Shown here: piece after piece, positions 35,701-48,100 of the stretch
Layout of the letters: the number at the start of each line of letters is the position of its first letter
Position numbering within the stretch: position 1 is the stretch's first letter
Source of the DNA: Apostichopus japonicus
Lineage: Eukaryota; Echinodermata; Holothuroidea; Aspidochirotida; Stichopodidae
Assembly: GCF_037975245.1 (NCBI RefSeq)
Contig: NC_092575.1
Location: 27,689,841 to 27,753,840, forward strand
Direction: 5' to 3'
DNA length: 64,000 nucleotides
Program-made: the position numbers and the translations under genes
Notes under the pieces: model-generated
What the model saw: the letters and a program-made list of their open reading frames with translations, nothing else
What the model was told of the DNA's origin: nothing
Database searches by the model: none

Positions 35701-37164
35701 ATTATCTTGAAGAGGTCTGTAAAATTAATCACTGGATCTTCTTATGAAACAGTATCAGTCTGGTAAGGATCTTTCTCTGAGCTGGTAGAAATTATCCCAT
35801 TACATTCCTTTCATTTTCTCATGCCGCATTCTGTGTGCAGAGCAAGAATACTGGTTACTGCTACCTTGGGATGGATTTCTTGTGCTAACATTCTGCTCAT
35901 CTGGTTATGAACCTGTGTAAGACTGTCCCTATGCAGGATGAAACAAGTTGTTGCTTACTTCTACTGTTGGATTGGGTTTCTTGTACAGACATTCTGATTG
36001 TCTGGTAATCAACTTCCTAAGCCTATCCCTATGCATGATGAAACAAATTTGGAACATTTTTGTTACAATCACTTTTAAGCTATGCATGATTATACTTGAA
36101 ATTTTCTAGCATTTCTTTTTCTTTTTGAAGTCCTGAAAAGACTTTCTATTTGCTCTTGTAAGATCTTGAAGATAAATATATCATATCCAATATATGGTTT
36201 GATATGAGCAAAGATAATAACGGGGTAATATCTTATGGTTTGAATGTTTATTATATCTGTTATTAAAACACCATTGTAACAATTTCAAACTTCTTACTCC
36301 TCATCTTCAAAAAACAAAACCTGTTTGACAACTTGGGATTAGTTAATTCATCAAAACTTGGTAGATTAAATACTGATATTCTCTTTGACCTGTTACAATC
36401 TGTTTTTACTGAAAAGACAACAGATATGGATTGTCTCTCTTAAGGGGTATATTGCTCCCTCTCTCTCCTCAGTTTAACAGAGGTACAATCGAGAATTGTC
36501 AAAAGCAAATCATTTTGACATCTGATTTTAGCAATGACAATAAATAAATCTTTGGAGATTTCTATTCTTATTTTAAGGTTATTACAGCTATTTTATCATT
36601 TCCCAGGAGTGTGGGTAGGCATTCTTTGATTCTTATTATTACAGTAACCAGTTTATCCTTTTCATAAAGCCGGTTGTTATAAACAAAAAAAGTTGGTATT
36701 ACCTGAGAAGATAATATTAGTAGTGTAATATATAATTATAACAACTACTCAACTTCATGTTATATTTTAAGCTTGCATTGTCATTATCACTTAGAAGATG
36801 GTATAATATTGTTGTACATGTTGAATATTTCCCAGTTCTTGTGATGTGTCCCTCCATTAACTGTACTCTCTTATCACTAGTTAACCCTTTGTGTAGCCAG
36901 TATGTGGTACAACAAAGTTGTGAAATGTTATCAGCTGGTCTTGTCATCATTTTCTTAGTTTTTGTAACAACAGACCTTCAGTCAGAGGCGGTTTGGAGTA
37001 GTGTGAGCAGTATGGAGTAGTGTGAGCAGTATGGACTAGTGTTCCAATTATAGTCCATCCATGGGAAGGATCTTCAATTAAACATAGCTGAGCAAACTCT
37101 CTAAAACTTTAGCAAGGGTACTTTTAAAGAAAAGTCACCCTGGACCAAAAACCAGATAACTTGA
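29761..37164. other. Non-coding, T-rich region after LIS1
   Basis: No coding exon with a recognised family was found on either strand. The + strand is mostly T/G-rich, like the LIS1 introns, so it may be extended 3' UTR or read-through. A C-rich stretch is at 30150-30187. A 20-bp repeat is at 32262-32340. Confidence 0.5.
32262..32340. repeat. 20-bp repeat CAACATGTTGAGACTGTCAA
   Basis: About four copies of (CAACAAGTTGAGACTGT). Each copy carries the short palindrome CAACATGTTG or near-palindrome CAACAAGTTG. Confidence 0.85.
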
Positions 37165-37853
37165 TCCACTCTCTCCCAGGACAGCCAGTGCATGAAAGAG
37201 ACTTGGCTCACGTAGGGGTGTAACTGCTGCACCCATTCCCTCTCTCCCAGGACAGCCAGTGCATGAAAGAGACTTGGCTCAAGTAGGGGTGTAATTGTTG
37301 CACCCATTCCTTCTCTCCCAGTACAGCCAGTGCACGAAAGAGACTTGGCTCAAGTAGGGGTGTAATTGTTGCACCCATACCCTCTCTCCCAGGACAGGCA
37401 GTGCATGAAAGAGACTTGGCTCACGTAGGGGTGTAATTGTTGCACCCATTCCCTCTCTCCCAGGACAGCCAGTGCACGAAAGAGACTTGGCTCACGTAGG
37501 GGTGTAATTGTTGCACCCATTCCCTCTCTCCCAGGACAGCCAGTGCACGAAAGAGACTTGGCTCACGTAGGGGTGTAATTGTTGCACCCATTCCCTCTCT
37601 CCCAGGACAGCCAGTGCACGAAAGAGACTTGGCTCACGTAGGGGTGTAATTGTTGCACCCATTCCCTCTCTCCCAGGACAGCCAGTGCACGAAAGAGACT
37701 TGGCTCAAGAAGGGGTGTAATTGTTGCACCCATTCCCTCTCTCCCAGGACAGCCAGTGCACGAAAGAGACTTGGCTCACGTAGGGGTGTAATTGTTGCAC
37801 CCATTCCCTCTCTCCCAGGACAGCCAGTGCATGAAAGAGACTTGGCTCATCAA
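37165..37853. repeat. 71-bp satellite, about 10 copies
   Basis: Units begin CCCAGGACAGCCAGTGCA at 37175 and recur every 71 bp to 37814, with very few differences. Each holds GGGGTGTAATTGTTGCACCC, whose ends pair as a short hairpin. Marked identity suggests recent homogenisation. It lies between the two convergent genes where strand composition flips. Confidence 0.96.
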
Positions 37854-37860
37854 GCACAAA

Positions 37861-37866
37861 AATAAA
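37861..37866 (+). terminator. Candidate + strand poly(A) signal
   Basis: AATAAA just after the 71-bp satellite. If LIS1 transcripts run this far, it could end them. Speculative. Confidence 0.2.
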
Positions 37867-37906
37867 TTGTCAAGCAACACTTGAGTAAGGTTCAATGGAT
37901 TTAAAA

Positions 37907-37912
37907 TTTATT
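37907..37912 (-). terminator. CLUH: Candidate distal CLUH poly(A) signal
   Basis: AATAAA on the - strand, with GTGTTGCTTG about 25 bases downstream, a plausible GU-rich element. It sits at the edge of the A/C-rich (on + strand) region that spans the CLUH side, and would give a 3' UTR of about 4.1 kb. Confidence 0.35.
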
Positions 37913-40037
37913 GAGGAAAGAAAACCATTCCATTTGGTGGATCAATAGTTCATTTTTTGTAGACTTGAATATGCACATCATCTCCTGAGTAATAAGAATC
38001 ATAAAACAATCTCTTTCGGGGCAATTAAAAAAAACCATAGATCTGGATTGGGACCACCACAAATCAACACTTCACCAATCAATTAGAATTATTGGCAAAT
38101 TTTATCAATCACTTTACCATATCTCATGCAAAAAAATTCAAGCAAGTTTTTTTCAACTTCAAAAGCTAACATGTAAATAAACACAATGGTTTCAAATTCT
38201 AACACTGGTATCAAACTATTGTGCAAGGTACTAAAGGGTCCTTAACAAACAAATTTTTTTATCCTTTAAAAATCCTCACGTCAATTTCTCGATATAAATT
38301 GCAAAAGTTACATTGAATACTATATTATCATGTGGACGAGACTTCTCTCTCCTGCAAACATAAAATCATCTTTCACTGGTCCCCTTAATTAAACTGCTTG
38401 GCACTGTTAATACAATATCACCACATGAAACAGGTTTCCCAGACAAACATCAGGCAAAGTTCCCAGATTATGTAAAAATCATTAGGGTAAGGTGATTACC
38501 AAAAAGATTGATTCATGTTACCCAAACTTGAAATCATATGCCCATTATGATCCAAGCTCAACAATAAAATGTACTGAACTAAACTTATTTGTGTAGACAC
38601 ATTTCATCAATTTTTCCCCCATCATTTCACAATACATAACTGAAGCAAAATAAATTTGTTGAGAAACAACATGTCCACTTTCATTCATTTCTAAACAATC
38701 CTTACCTACCTCCAATGTTTCCTCACACACATTAGTTGTAATTGGTCTCTAGATTATATATGAAGGACAGACACACACAAACAAGAGAAACATTTGCTTA
38801 TTTCAAAGAGAATTACCCTGAACATATGAAAACAATTTCCTTGATGAAACTTGCTGGACATGAACTCAACTTTTATAAAAAAAAAAAAAAAAAATGAAAC
38901 ATTTCTTATGAAACACACTTGGATGCTGTGGCAGCTATGTGCCTTGGTTATCAGGACCATTCTACACCCCCGTCACCTCATCAACCCCCCCCCCCCACCC
39001 CTCCTTCTATATCCGTCACTAGATCATACAATCAAAGAAGACTTAATTAAGGACAAAACCTTAAGGAGTCACTTTAATGGTAACATATAATTTAATTGCA
39101 CTGTTGTATTCTCGTCTTGGAATGGTGCAAGTTTTATTTCTGCTTTTGGGATAGGTCAGTTCTTAATGTTTTTTTCTCTTGCAACCAATAACAATTCAGG
39201 ATAGATCACTTCTATCATTGTTTCCCTTCAAAGTGTTGAAGCAGATACAATACATGTCACAATGTACAAATAGCCTGTACATATGGCTTGGGCACTGCGC
39301 ATGGCTGTACATAATTGTGCTATGTCAAACAATTGTGCAAATAATAAAGAAACCATACCAAAAGTATTTGCTACCATGAAGTTTAGCTCATCAAAATGTG
39401 TAAAAAAGTAGACCCAAAGTTTACAGCCACCACAAGTCTGAGCCAAGTATCTTCATTAAAGGGGAGGTAAACAGAGAGCCTGTAATACACCAAAGCTAAA
39501 GAAAACCCAATCAAATTAACAAGCTATTTTTGTTTTGGTCAGTTGAAAAGCATAAGTTCACCAATACAACAAAGTCAGCATACATGGTTTAAACAATTAA
39601 ATTTAAAGAATGTAAAAAAACAAATAAACTTTATTGACTATAAACAGATAAGAAAAGATAGGTTCTCAAATGTCTCTTACCATTGCTTAAAGGTTGGAAG
39701 ATAACATATTCAATATGATGCTTTCAATATCAGAAAGATGAAAAAGAACTGAAGACCTAAACACTTGCCAAAATTATCCACTCTCCCTTCCCTTACAACA
39801 TGTAAAGTGTTAATAACTCTAAACAAAACACTTGTAACCTTTACTATCTTTTTTTTTGTCTTTTTCTTCGAAAAATATTTAACTAGAAACAGAAATGATC
39901 GACATTTATTATTCAACAACTATTTCCAACACCAAGCATAGTTAGTAAGCACAATGAATTCTATGCATATGCATGAGGAACTCTCACATGATCAAATCTA
40001 GCACACTGCTTCCACTTTTAGAGACAAGAGAGGTGGG

Positions 40038-40284
40038 TAAGCATATTAATGTAGGCGTTAATGTATTAATGCATTAATTAATGTAAGCATATTAATGTAA
40101 GCATTAATGTATTAATGCATTAGTTAATGTAAGCATATTAATGTAAGCATTAATGTATTAATGCATTAATTAATGTAAGCATATTAATGTAAGCATTAAT
40201 GTATTAATGCATTAATTAATGTAAGCATATTAATGTAAGCATTAATGTATTAATGCATTAATTAATGTAAGCATATTAATGTAA
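40038..40284. repeat. 46-bp AT-rich tandem repeat, about 5 copies
   Basis: Near-identical units built from TAATGTAAGCATATTAATG and TAAGCATTAATGTATTAATG. The unit itself is made of shorter ATTAATG words. Confidence 0.93.
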
Positions 40285-40593
40285 CGTAAAGCATCAGGAT
40301 GTGGCTGTGTTTGGCTGTTGGTTGTGAATTTTTAGTCACATGGAACATTTCGGATTAAGATGTGAAGTCAAGGTGCTATTTTAAGCATCTACTGCAATAC
40401 TATACCCTATTATATATTTTGTGATAATATATCTTATAAAAGAATATAATATATCCAATATTTTATCCGATAATTCTTTGTCCAATAGCCAAGGGTATTT
40501 ACAATACAAAGGGAGGTTGACTTTGGTATTATACTGAACACTTTTACTGTTGGAATAAACTGAAACATTCTAAGGCATACTATGGTCAAAGGT

Positions 40594-40885
40594 TAAATCA
40601 AGGATACCAGGTAATATCAAATACACCAGGTTAAATCGAGTATAGCCGGATATATCTAGTTTACCAGGTTATGTAAAGTATATTGGGTTATATCAAGTAT
40701 ACCGGGTTATATCCTGTATACCCGGTTATACCTAGTGTAGCGGTTATATACCCGGTATATCCTGTGTACCAGGTTATGACCTGTGTACTGGGATATATCC
40801 TTTCTACCAGGTTATATCCTGTATACCTGGTTATATCAAGTGTACCGGATTATATCGAGAGTATACAGGGTTACATCAAGTATAG
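40594..40885. repeat. Degenerate ~20-bp repeat
   Basis: About 15 diverged copies of a word like ACCGGGTTATATCAAGTAT. Copies vary in length and sequence. The 74-codon + strand open frame here is the repeat read through. Confidence 0.8.
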
Positions 40886-41866
40886 CATTCAATTCTTATT
40901 ACTCTAACAAATGAAAGGATACAATTGCTAGGTTTATTTCAAAGAAACAGATAGTCGTTTAGGGTGGAATTATTCTTGTGAAGGCTTTCCCCGTTCTGCA
41001 ACTTTCACTCAAGAACTGCTTTTCACATCTCAATACTTCTTTAAGTTTACACAAAACATGCAATACCACTGAAAGTCTGAGGTGTAAACATACAAATAAA
41101 CTTGGTAGAAATTAGAATGGAAGACCAAATGAGTATGGTTGTAGTAGGTATAGCTAGGATTCATACACTGTATTATTATTATTATTATTATCATTATACA
41201 ATACTAATGACCATTAGTTTACTACTGGTCAACCTCACACTGTACCAATGATAGGTAATAGCACAGCACTAACAACTTGAATGGCTTTATACATTCCCTC
41301 CTCCCCTGAACATGTCTGACCTATGCATCTATTTACTGTTACATCAAAGACGACCCTTCCATCCCCCCCCCCCCCCCCCCAACACCCTCTCCAACACACT
41401 CACCCCTAAAACTTTCACTCTCCGATGATTAATTAAAATGTTGCACAACAATTTCATCAGTTTTACACACCAAGCAATAAATGTTATTACTGACATACAA
41501 TGGGTACACAGCACCTCAAACGTCAGTATGGCTTATAAAATTGTCAAAGTTATTGCTTAGCAAAAGCCTGAAGTACTGGCGACTTTACAGAACACTGATA
41601 CCATGTTAACATATTAGGCACATGTATATATGGCTAACTGTCATTATTAATGCCACTTATAAAGATTATGATAACATTTTCTGGGAGGGTAACACACACA
41701 ATCCACTTCACTTTTAATTATCATATTTCTTCTTCTTCTTTTTTTTTTGTTTTCTGCCATTTTTTTCACCCTAAAGTATGACTGTACATTAGACTAGATC
41801 AAAATACAATCTGCTTTTGGTTAAAACATTTACAGCCCCATAAAACTGGAACGCTCTTTTAATTAT

Positions 41867-41872
41867 TTTATT
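41867..41872 (-). terminator. CLUH: Candidate proximal CLUH poly(A) signal
   Basis: AATAAA on the - strand, 130 bases after the CLUH stop codon. It may be used instead of, or as well as, the distal signal. Confidence 0.35.
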
Positions 41873-42001
41873 TTCTTTCGCTCCTTAAAAGTTGTGACGA
41901 TGATAACAACTGATAAAGCTGTAGCACCGGTAGTAAGATAATCCTAAACTAGGTTGAATCTGCACAAAATAATCTTCTTGTTATTGAATGTTTGCAAAAT
42001 A

Positions 42002-42158
42002 TCATCTCTTGGGCCCCTCTTCTGGAATGGTAGCTTCTGTTTCTGCATTGGATTTATCAAGATTGGAAGAATCCACTTTGCTATCTGGGAGGGCAGGGAG
42101 TTCCTTGGGGACTGGGGAAGGCGGTGCTGCTTCAGACCTTTGTGCAACTCGCAAACCA
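42002..42158 (-). CDS. CLUH: CLUH last coding exon
   Basis: Completes a Ser codon, then [20 protein letters not shown] and a Pro/Glu/Ser-rich disordered tail ending EEGPKR and TGA at 42002-42004. A T-rich tract precedes the acceptor. A longer open frame on the same strand here (to 42249) is out of frame with the gene. Confidence 0.88.
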
Positions 42159-45100
42159 CTGTAAAAAAAAAAAAAAATTGTATGTCAAAATTTTCATCCA
42201 ACCATAAGCATCTCTTTAAAGCTAAATAAACAAAAACACTACCTAACAAGGAATTGATAAATCCCTAATGAATATATTAAATGAACTGAAGGAAGGGGTT
42301 TAAACAGCTTTTTCTTTAGATCTCTTAGTACAAAAAGAAAACAAAGGAGACAAAAGTTTTTTTCTGAAATTGGGATAAGCCTGCTTATCGTCTGTTTTTA
42401 ATTAATTATATAAATGTTAGAGAGTTTGACGTTGAAATAAATTAACTTAACAAACTTTTCTTCGTCAAATACTTTTACCAGTTTCCTTTCAAGGGCCTTA
42501 TCCCATCCTTCCTAAGCTGTCCTTCAAATCTACTCTGAAGAAACATCTGAATAACTCAACATGCACTTTTGTTCTATTTACATCTCATTCTTTGGCTGTC
42601 CCATGTGCTGCCTTTTGGTTGTGTCAATGTCCCATGAGTGTCTTTTTGACAGATACCGGTGCAGTACAAATAATCATTACTATCTCTATTATCCCTATCG
42701 TTCTGCGAGTACCTCCTCTGTCACATCTCAAGTTGATTATCAATTCAAACATTCTTATCTGGAGTATGTTACTTAGCTGACTATGTTAGTGATACCAAGC
42801 TGCTAGATTTTTAGATATTTCTTAGGTGATGGAGAATTACTTACCTAATCGGAATCAGGAAGATGCCATTGATAATGTTCAGAGTCTCCAAGACACTGGA
42901 TGGGGCTGGTGGAGTGATAGGGATGGGACGCATTGCCGCACGAGGTCCACTCTTTCGTAGCTCATTCATCTACGGGACAAAAACGATAATCATTATGTCA
43001 TTTTTTTTACCATGTTGTGTTGATTTCCATGGTAACAAATCATGTGATCATCTTGGTTCCTTAGTTATGACATTAGATTCCTGAACAGCCCCTGTGTCTC
43101 TCTGCCTCACACACTATCACATCTTAATTGATACTCAGGTCTTGGAACTTAACTTGGTATCTGCACTACCCACTTCAACCACAAAGAGTAACATGCTATT
43201 CTGGCCTTGTGATTTGATACCTTACTCCTAAGTCGTCCAGTTACAGAGTTATTGACAATTGACAATTCATAATCATGGACGTTAAATATGAATCTAAGAG
43301 ACTGACTTCGGTCAGCTTGGGGCTTTGATAAGCCAATGATGGCTTCTTCACAAGTTCTTGCTTGCTTGCAGGAGGATCTAAAATACATACATACTGGCTA
43401 TTCAGATTGACAGGGTGACTGTCTCTAGTAAACACTACTCACTGTTCTCTGCATAGTTACAGCTTGCTGGGTCAGGTAGGTCAGACATTCTGAGCTTTCT
43501 TTGGTCTTGTCATGCTCTTCTCCAAGCTAAAACAAAATAAAGAAAAGAGAAATATTGGTCATTACCTGTATTTGAAGTCATGTGCCTCACTCACACTAGG
43601 ATAATCTGTAGAAGATGATCCCCCTCCCCCTCCCCCTCCCCCTCCTGCATATCAGATACAAGCTCTATCTAACACATCTTACAAGTCAGGTTTATCTCAA
43701 TTTTACTAAATGACTTCTCATAATCAATCTTTAATATACTGACCCCTTTAACAGGTAATCATCGCTCTATCTACTAGCTTTAAAACTAGAACTCTTACAA
43801 GAATGTGTTAAAGATCAAACCAGCAAAGTCATAACTAACTGCACCAACGTTGCAAGAAATCACTGGTTAAAGGTACTTTGCAATCCTTGAACTAATCCAT
43901 AAATTAGCTCGTTAGGGAATAAATAAACTGCTAGTACATAGATCTGGGTTAATTAATGTACAGATAACTTGCAGTTATTACAGATTCTTCACTATTTTGT
44001 GGCAAACAAACTGAGAATGTCAATTATTCCCTGCATAACATATTCAAATCATAGTTCTTGTCTGCTGCCATCTACTGGACTCTTACAGAATTGGAAATAT
44101 TAAGAGCTGTTGACAGATACAAGGAAACTACAAGACAATAAAATACCTGTTCCTTGTAGATTGAGTAAGCATCCTTCTCCTTCAACAGAGCTGACCTAAA
44201 ATCACCTCGGCAAGACTGGACACGAGCCACCAAGTGATAACTGTAATTAAAGGAACAGAAAAGAATTGATTACTAAATAAACTAAATTTAATAAGGTGTA
44301 AAGGTAAGTTGGCCTGAATTTTGATCCTAGCAGGATCTTCTTCAGAGGCTAAATGACAAGTAACATAACAGAAGGGACAAACTCACGCACAGAATACAGA
44401 CAAGTTAATGAGCAAGGTGAACACAATTTTATAAGGAACGGCACAACATCATTTCAATTAGCAAAGTCTTGCTTGTGGGGGAATATAACATTTTCTTAAG
44501 ACAAAGATTGAACACAGAACATGTTACACTCAAGTTTTCTGTACAAAATAACCAAAGACAACAATACAAACCTAAGGGCGGCCTTGAGTGACTTCGGACC
44601 ATGAAACTTGATGTTGTTCTCGAGGGCCTTCTCAAGAAACTTCAGGGATAGATCAAACTGGCTAACACCATGAAGGACAAGCCCAATGTTACTCTGCAAG
44701 ACAATAGAGAGTGGAGACAGAAATGAAATAAAGTTACAATAGCTGCATACACTACATACCTTATTCCTTGTAGCGCTTAAAATGCTGCAATACTCTCATG
44801 AATCAAAATACTAAGAGAAAATGTCCATATACTCTTATAATGTTCTTATACCTGGGAAATGCTGCATAATCCTATAATTGGTCAGATAGTCAAACAAATA
44901 TACTTACAGTGAAATCTGAGATGGACAAAATACAGCCAAACAACTTTCAATGAGTAATGCTCTTAACAGAGAGAACTTGACAGTTAAAGATTTATGATGG
45001 AACAAACATAATTTATTCATTTAACAACGCACTAAGGTAAGATCTTGAGGTGTTTGGAATATAAATATTATGTGTTTCTTTATCTTCCTCCTTTCCTACA

Positions 45101-48100
45101 TTCTTCTAGTATTCTTCTATCTTCCACTATTTCCTGTTTCCTCACCTCAACCTCCTTCCTCTCCCCTCCCCCTTTCTCTTCCCTTCCCATCCCCTTCCTC
45201 TCCCTTCATTGCCATTCCTGATAAAAAAAATTCTCTACTCACATCAAATTGAGCCATTTCTGGATGATCCTCTCCAAATATGATGAGAGCCAGGTACCTT
45301 GCTCTGTACATCAGTTTAAGAGAGCTAACAGCTTGGCCGGCTGCAAAACAGTACAGGGCTAGATGCATCTAGAAGACACAATAGAGATGATAACCACATA
45401 GTGACAGAGTACATTTTATTATGGATGATAAGATGTATGCAGTGTCTTATACAAACAGTGTCTTGGCAAATATGTGTTCTTACTGCAGTATCTCAAGAAG
45501 AAAATAAACCTCTTTGTTGCAACATGAAGAGTTTTGACACATCATCTACCTCTGATGGTTCACCTAGTAACAGCAACACATAACATACTATAGTAAACGT
45601 TAATGTTAAACCAATGACACATAACATACTATAGTAAACATTAATGTTAAACCAATGACATATAACATACTATAGTAAACATTAATGTTAAACCAATGAC
45701 ACATAACATACTATAGTAAACATTAATGTTAAACCAATGACACATAACATACTATAGTAAACATTAATGTTAAACCAATGACACATAACATTCTATAGTA
45801 AACTTTAATGTTAAACCAATGATATATAACATACTATAGTAAACATTAATGTTAAACCAATGATATATAACATACTATAGTAAACATTAATGTTAAACAA
45901 TGACACATAACATACTATAGTAAACATTGATGTTAAACCAATGACACATAACATACTATAGTAAACATTAATGTTAAATGAATGATTAAGCCAATGTCAG
46001 ATGGTAAAGGTTGACCATAAACAGCTGAAGATCATTCATTGTAACAGCCAATGTTTTGACTTTTCGCTTCCAGGAATATCACAACCTTTAATTACAAAGC
46101 TCAATACATTACAAACACAATTCCCTGATGACCGGTAGATTACATAAGCTACTTACATATTCTGTTATAGTGTTGTATGAGTAGATTACATAAGCTACTT
46201 ACATATTCTGTTATAGTGTTTGGATGGTCAATTCCATTGCATCTTTCACTCATCATTACAGCTTTCTGTTGCATATCTATTGCCTGGAGAGAATAAAATA
46301 TATTGCATCGTTATCATCATCGAACAACTTCACCATGCTGCTTTTCTTCTTTTTTTTTTTTGGGGGGGGGAGGTGGGGCAATGTCATTTTCAATTTGTCT
46401 TGCCCCACTGGAACACTCTAGTGCCAAACAGCTAAACATCTCCAATCTGTTACCTGTGGATATCAGTTACTTATAAAGGTTGTGCATAAGGTAAGAAACA
46501 TTCTGTTAACATCAAGGTCTTAGACAGATTACAAACTAGTCTGTTCTAACTGATAAATGTTACAAACCTCTGCGTTTTCTCCCATCAAGTAGTGTAGCCT
46601 AGCTAGCATTCTGAGACAGGAGGCAATCTCGGCATGCATTGGACCGTAGACGTTGTTGAAGAGATTTAAGGCCTCACTGATCAACTCCAAGCCTTCTCTA
46701 AATGCACCTGATAAAAGAGCATGAAATACAGAGAGAGGTGAAAACTAAGGCTAGTGTTGTGTTAGGTCATACAAATCCTTCTCCAAGGTTCACAGGTGAT
46801 TTTTTTTTGAAAAGGTGCCTTCAAATAGATTTTTCCTCAAATATATTATCAGATACCATACATCGCAATGATTAACCCTACCAGATATGTTAAGGAAATA
46901 ACATTCAAATGACTCACCGACTTGAATTTTATTTTGTCCACTTTGGTAGAAGTTATAAGCATCCGATGCTGTTGGGTTGATATGTTTCACCTTGGGAAAC
47001 ATGTTCAGAATATCGCTCTCGTTAAACATCGTCTTGGCATCAAAATCATATTCCCTCAGGTGTAGCTGGATGCCCACGCTGGTCACAAACTCTCGCAGTA
47101 ACGTCACCTTCTGTACGTGGTACTTACTGGCGACAGCTTCCACACAGAATGTCCCCTCACTGGGTTAGGGAAGGTAAAATTAATTTCACAGATATGTAAC
47201 AAATGTTTGAACCATGAACATAATGTCTAAAACACTGTATCTTGGAGTTTTATGATTGTGCAAGGACAGGTTGGGAAGAATCAATGAAATCAATCAAAGG
47301 CTAATCATATTAAAATAAATGACATTCCAGAAAACAACAAACTTTCCCAATATTTCATTCATTAACCAACCCTTCTTTCAAAAGTTAGTTTTGATAATCT
47401 GCTTAGACCAAAGAAGAGGATAGAGTACTCACCATTCGATATTAAATTGAAAATATTCCTTAACTTCTCGTTTGATGTTATTCCAAAGGTCACTTGGTGT
47501 TTTGTTGGTCCATGCTGAACTTCCTGTCAAAACAAATAATGATTTCACAATTAATATCTGAGGAAGCACAAGTATTGGCAATTTGTTGTAAGAGTACCCA
47601 ATATACTGTTAAAATAAAAATTTTAAAGCATTGATCCCTCATATACGGTGCACAGCAATATATTCCTGCAACCAAATGGTGCAACTGACAACCACGTTAG
47701 CAAAAAGGATGTAAAACACAAAGTTTTAACCATTGATTTTCTTTTCTTAATTTGTATTTATCTCTGAATAAAATGCTCAGTTTATTCCAGACTATATCAA
47801 GGCCATTACCGTTGCCATGTGTAGATATAACTGACAATATAAGATATTAAGCTGACAATGTAAGATATTAAGGCATTTACCGTAGCCAAGGGTAGATATG
47901 TACTTCAGCTTCTTCTTATTCTTCTTCTTCTTTCCGTGGCTGCTGGAAAACTAAATTCAATAATCAGAGAAACAAGGAATGGTTATAAACACACTTCTGA
48001 AGAATCAATAAATACATTGAGATAACTATGGATATAAGAAGCATGGAACTAGGAAGGGGTGAGGTATCCACATCATCCCACCCCCTCCCTTACCAGGGGA

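Larger units (their letters stand above)
37913..42001 (-). other. CLUH: Likely CLUH 3' UTR and downstream region
   Basis: No coding exon recognised. The + strand is A/C-rich (- strand T/G-rich), the same bias as in the CLUH introns. It holds two satellites (40038-40284, 40594-40885), an ATT microsatellite near 41172, poly-C tracts near 38986 and 41357, and an A16 run at 38879. Confidence 0.45.

Noticed and set aside
37165-37853. tRNA-like or small RNA gene cluster, from the 71-bp unit length
   Set aside because: No cloverleaf, A box or B box pattern; only a short hairpin.
41944-42249. 101-codon - strand open frame over the last CLUH exon
   Set aside because: It is in another frame; the CLUH frame is [11 protein letters not shown]... 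ending at 42002.
47881-47942. CLUH exon starting at the downstream AG (TTTTCCAG)
   Set aside because: It leaves a one-base phase mismatch with the exon at 48439-48600; the AATTTAG site eight bases upstream restores frame.
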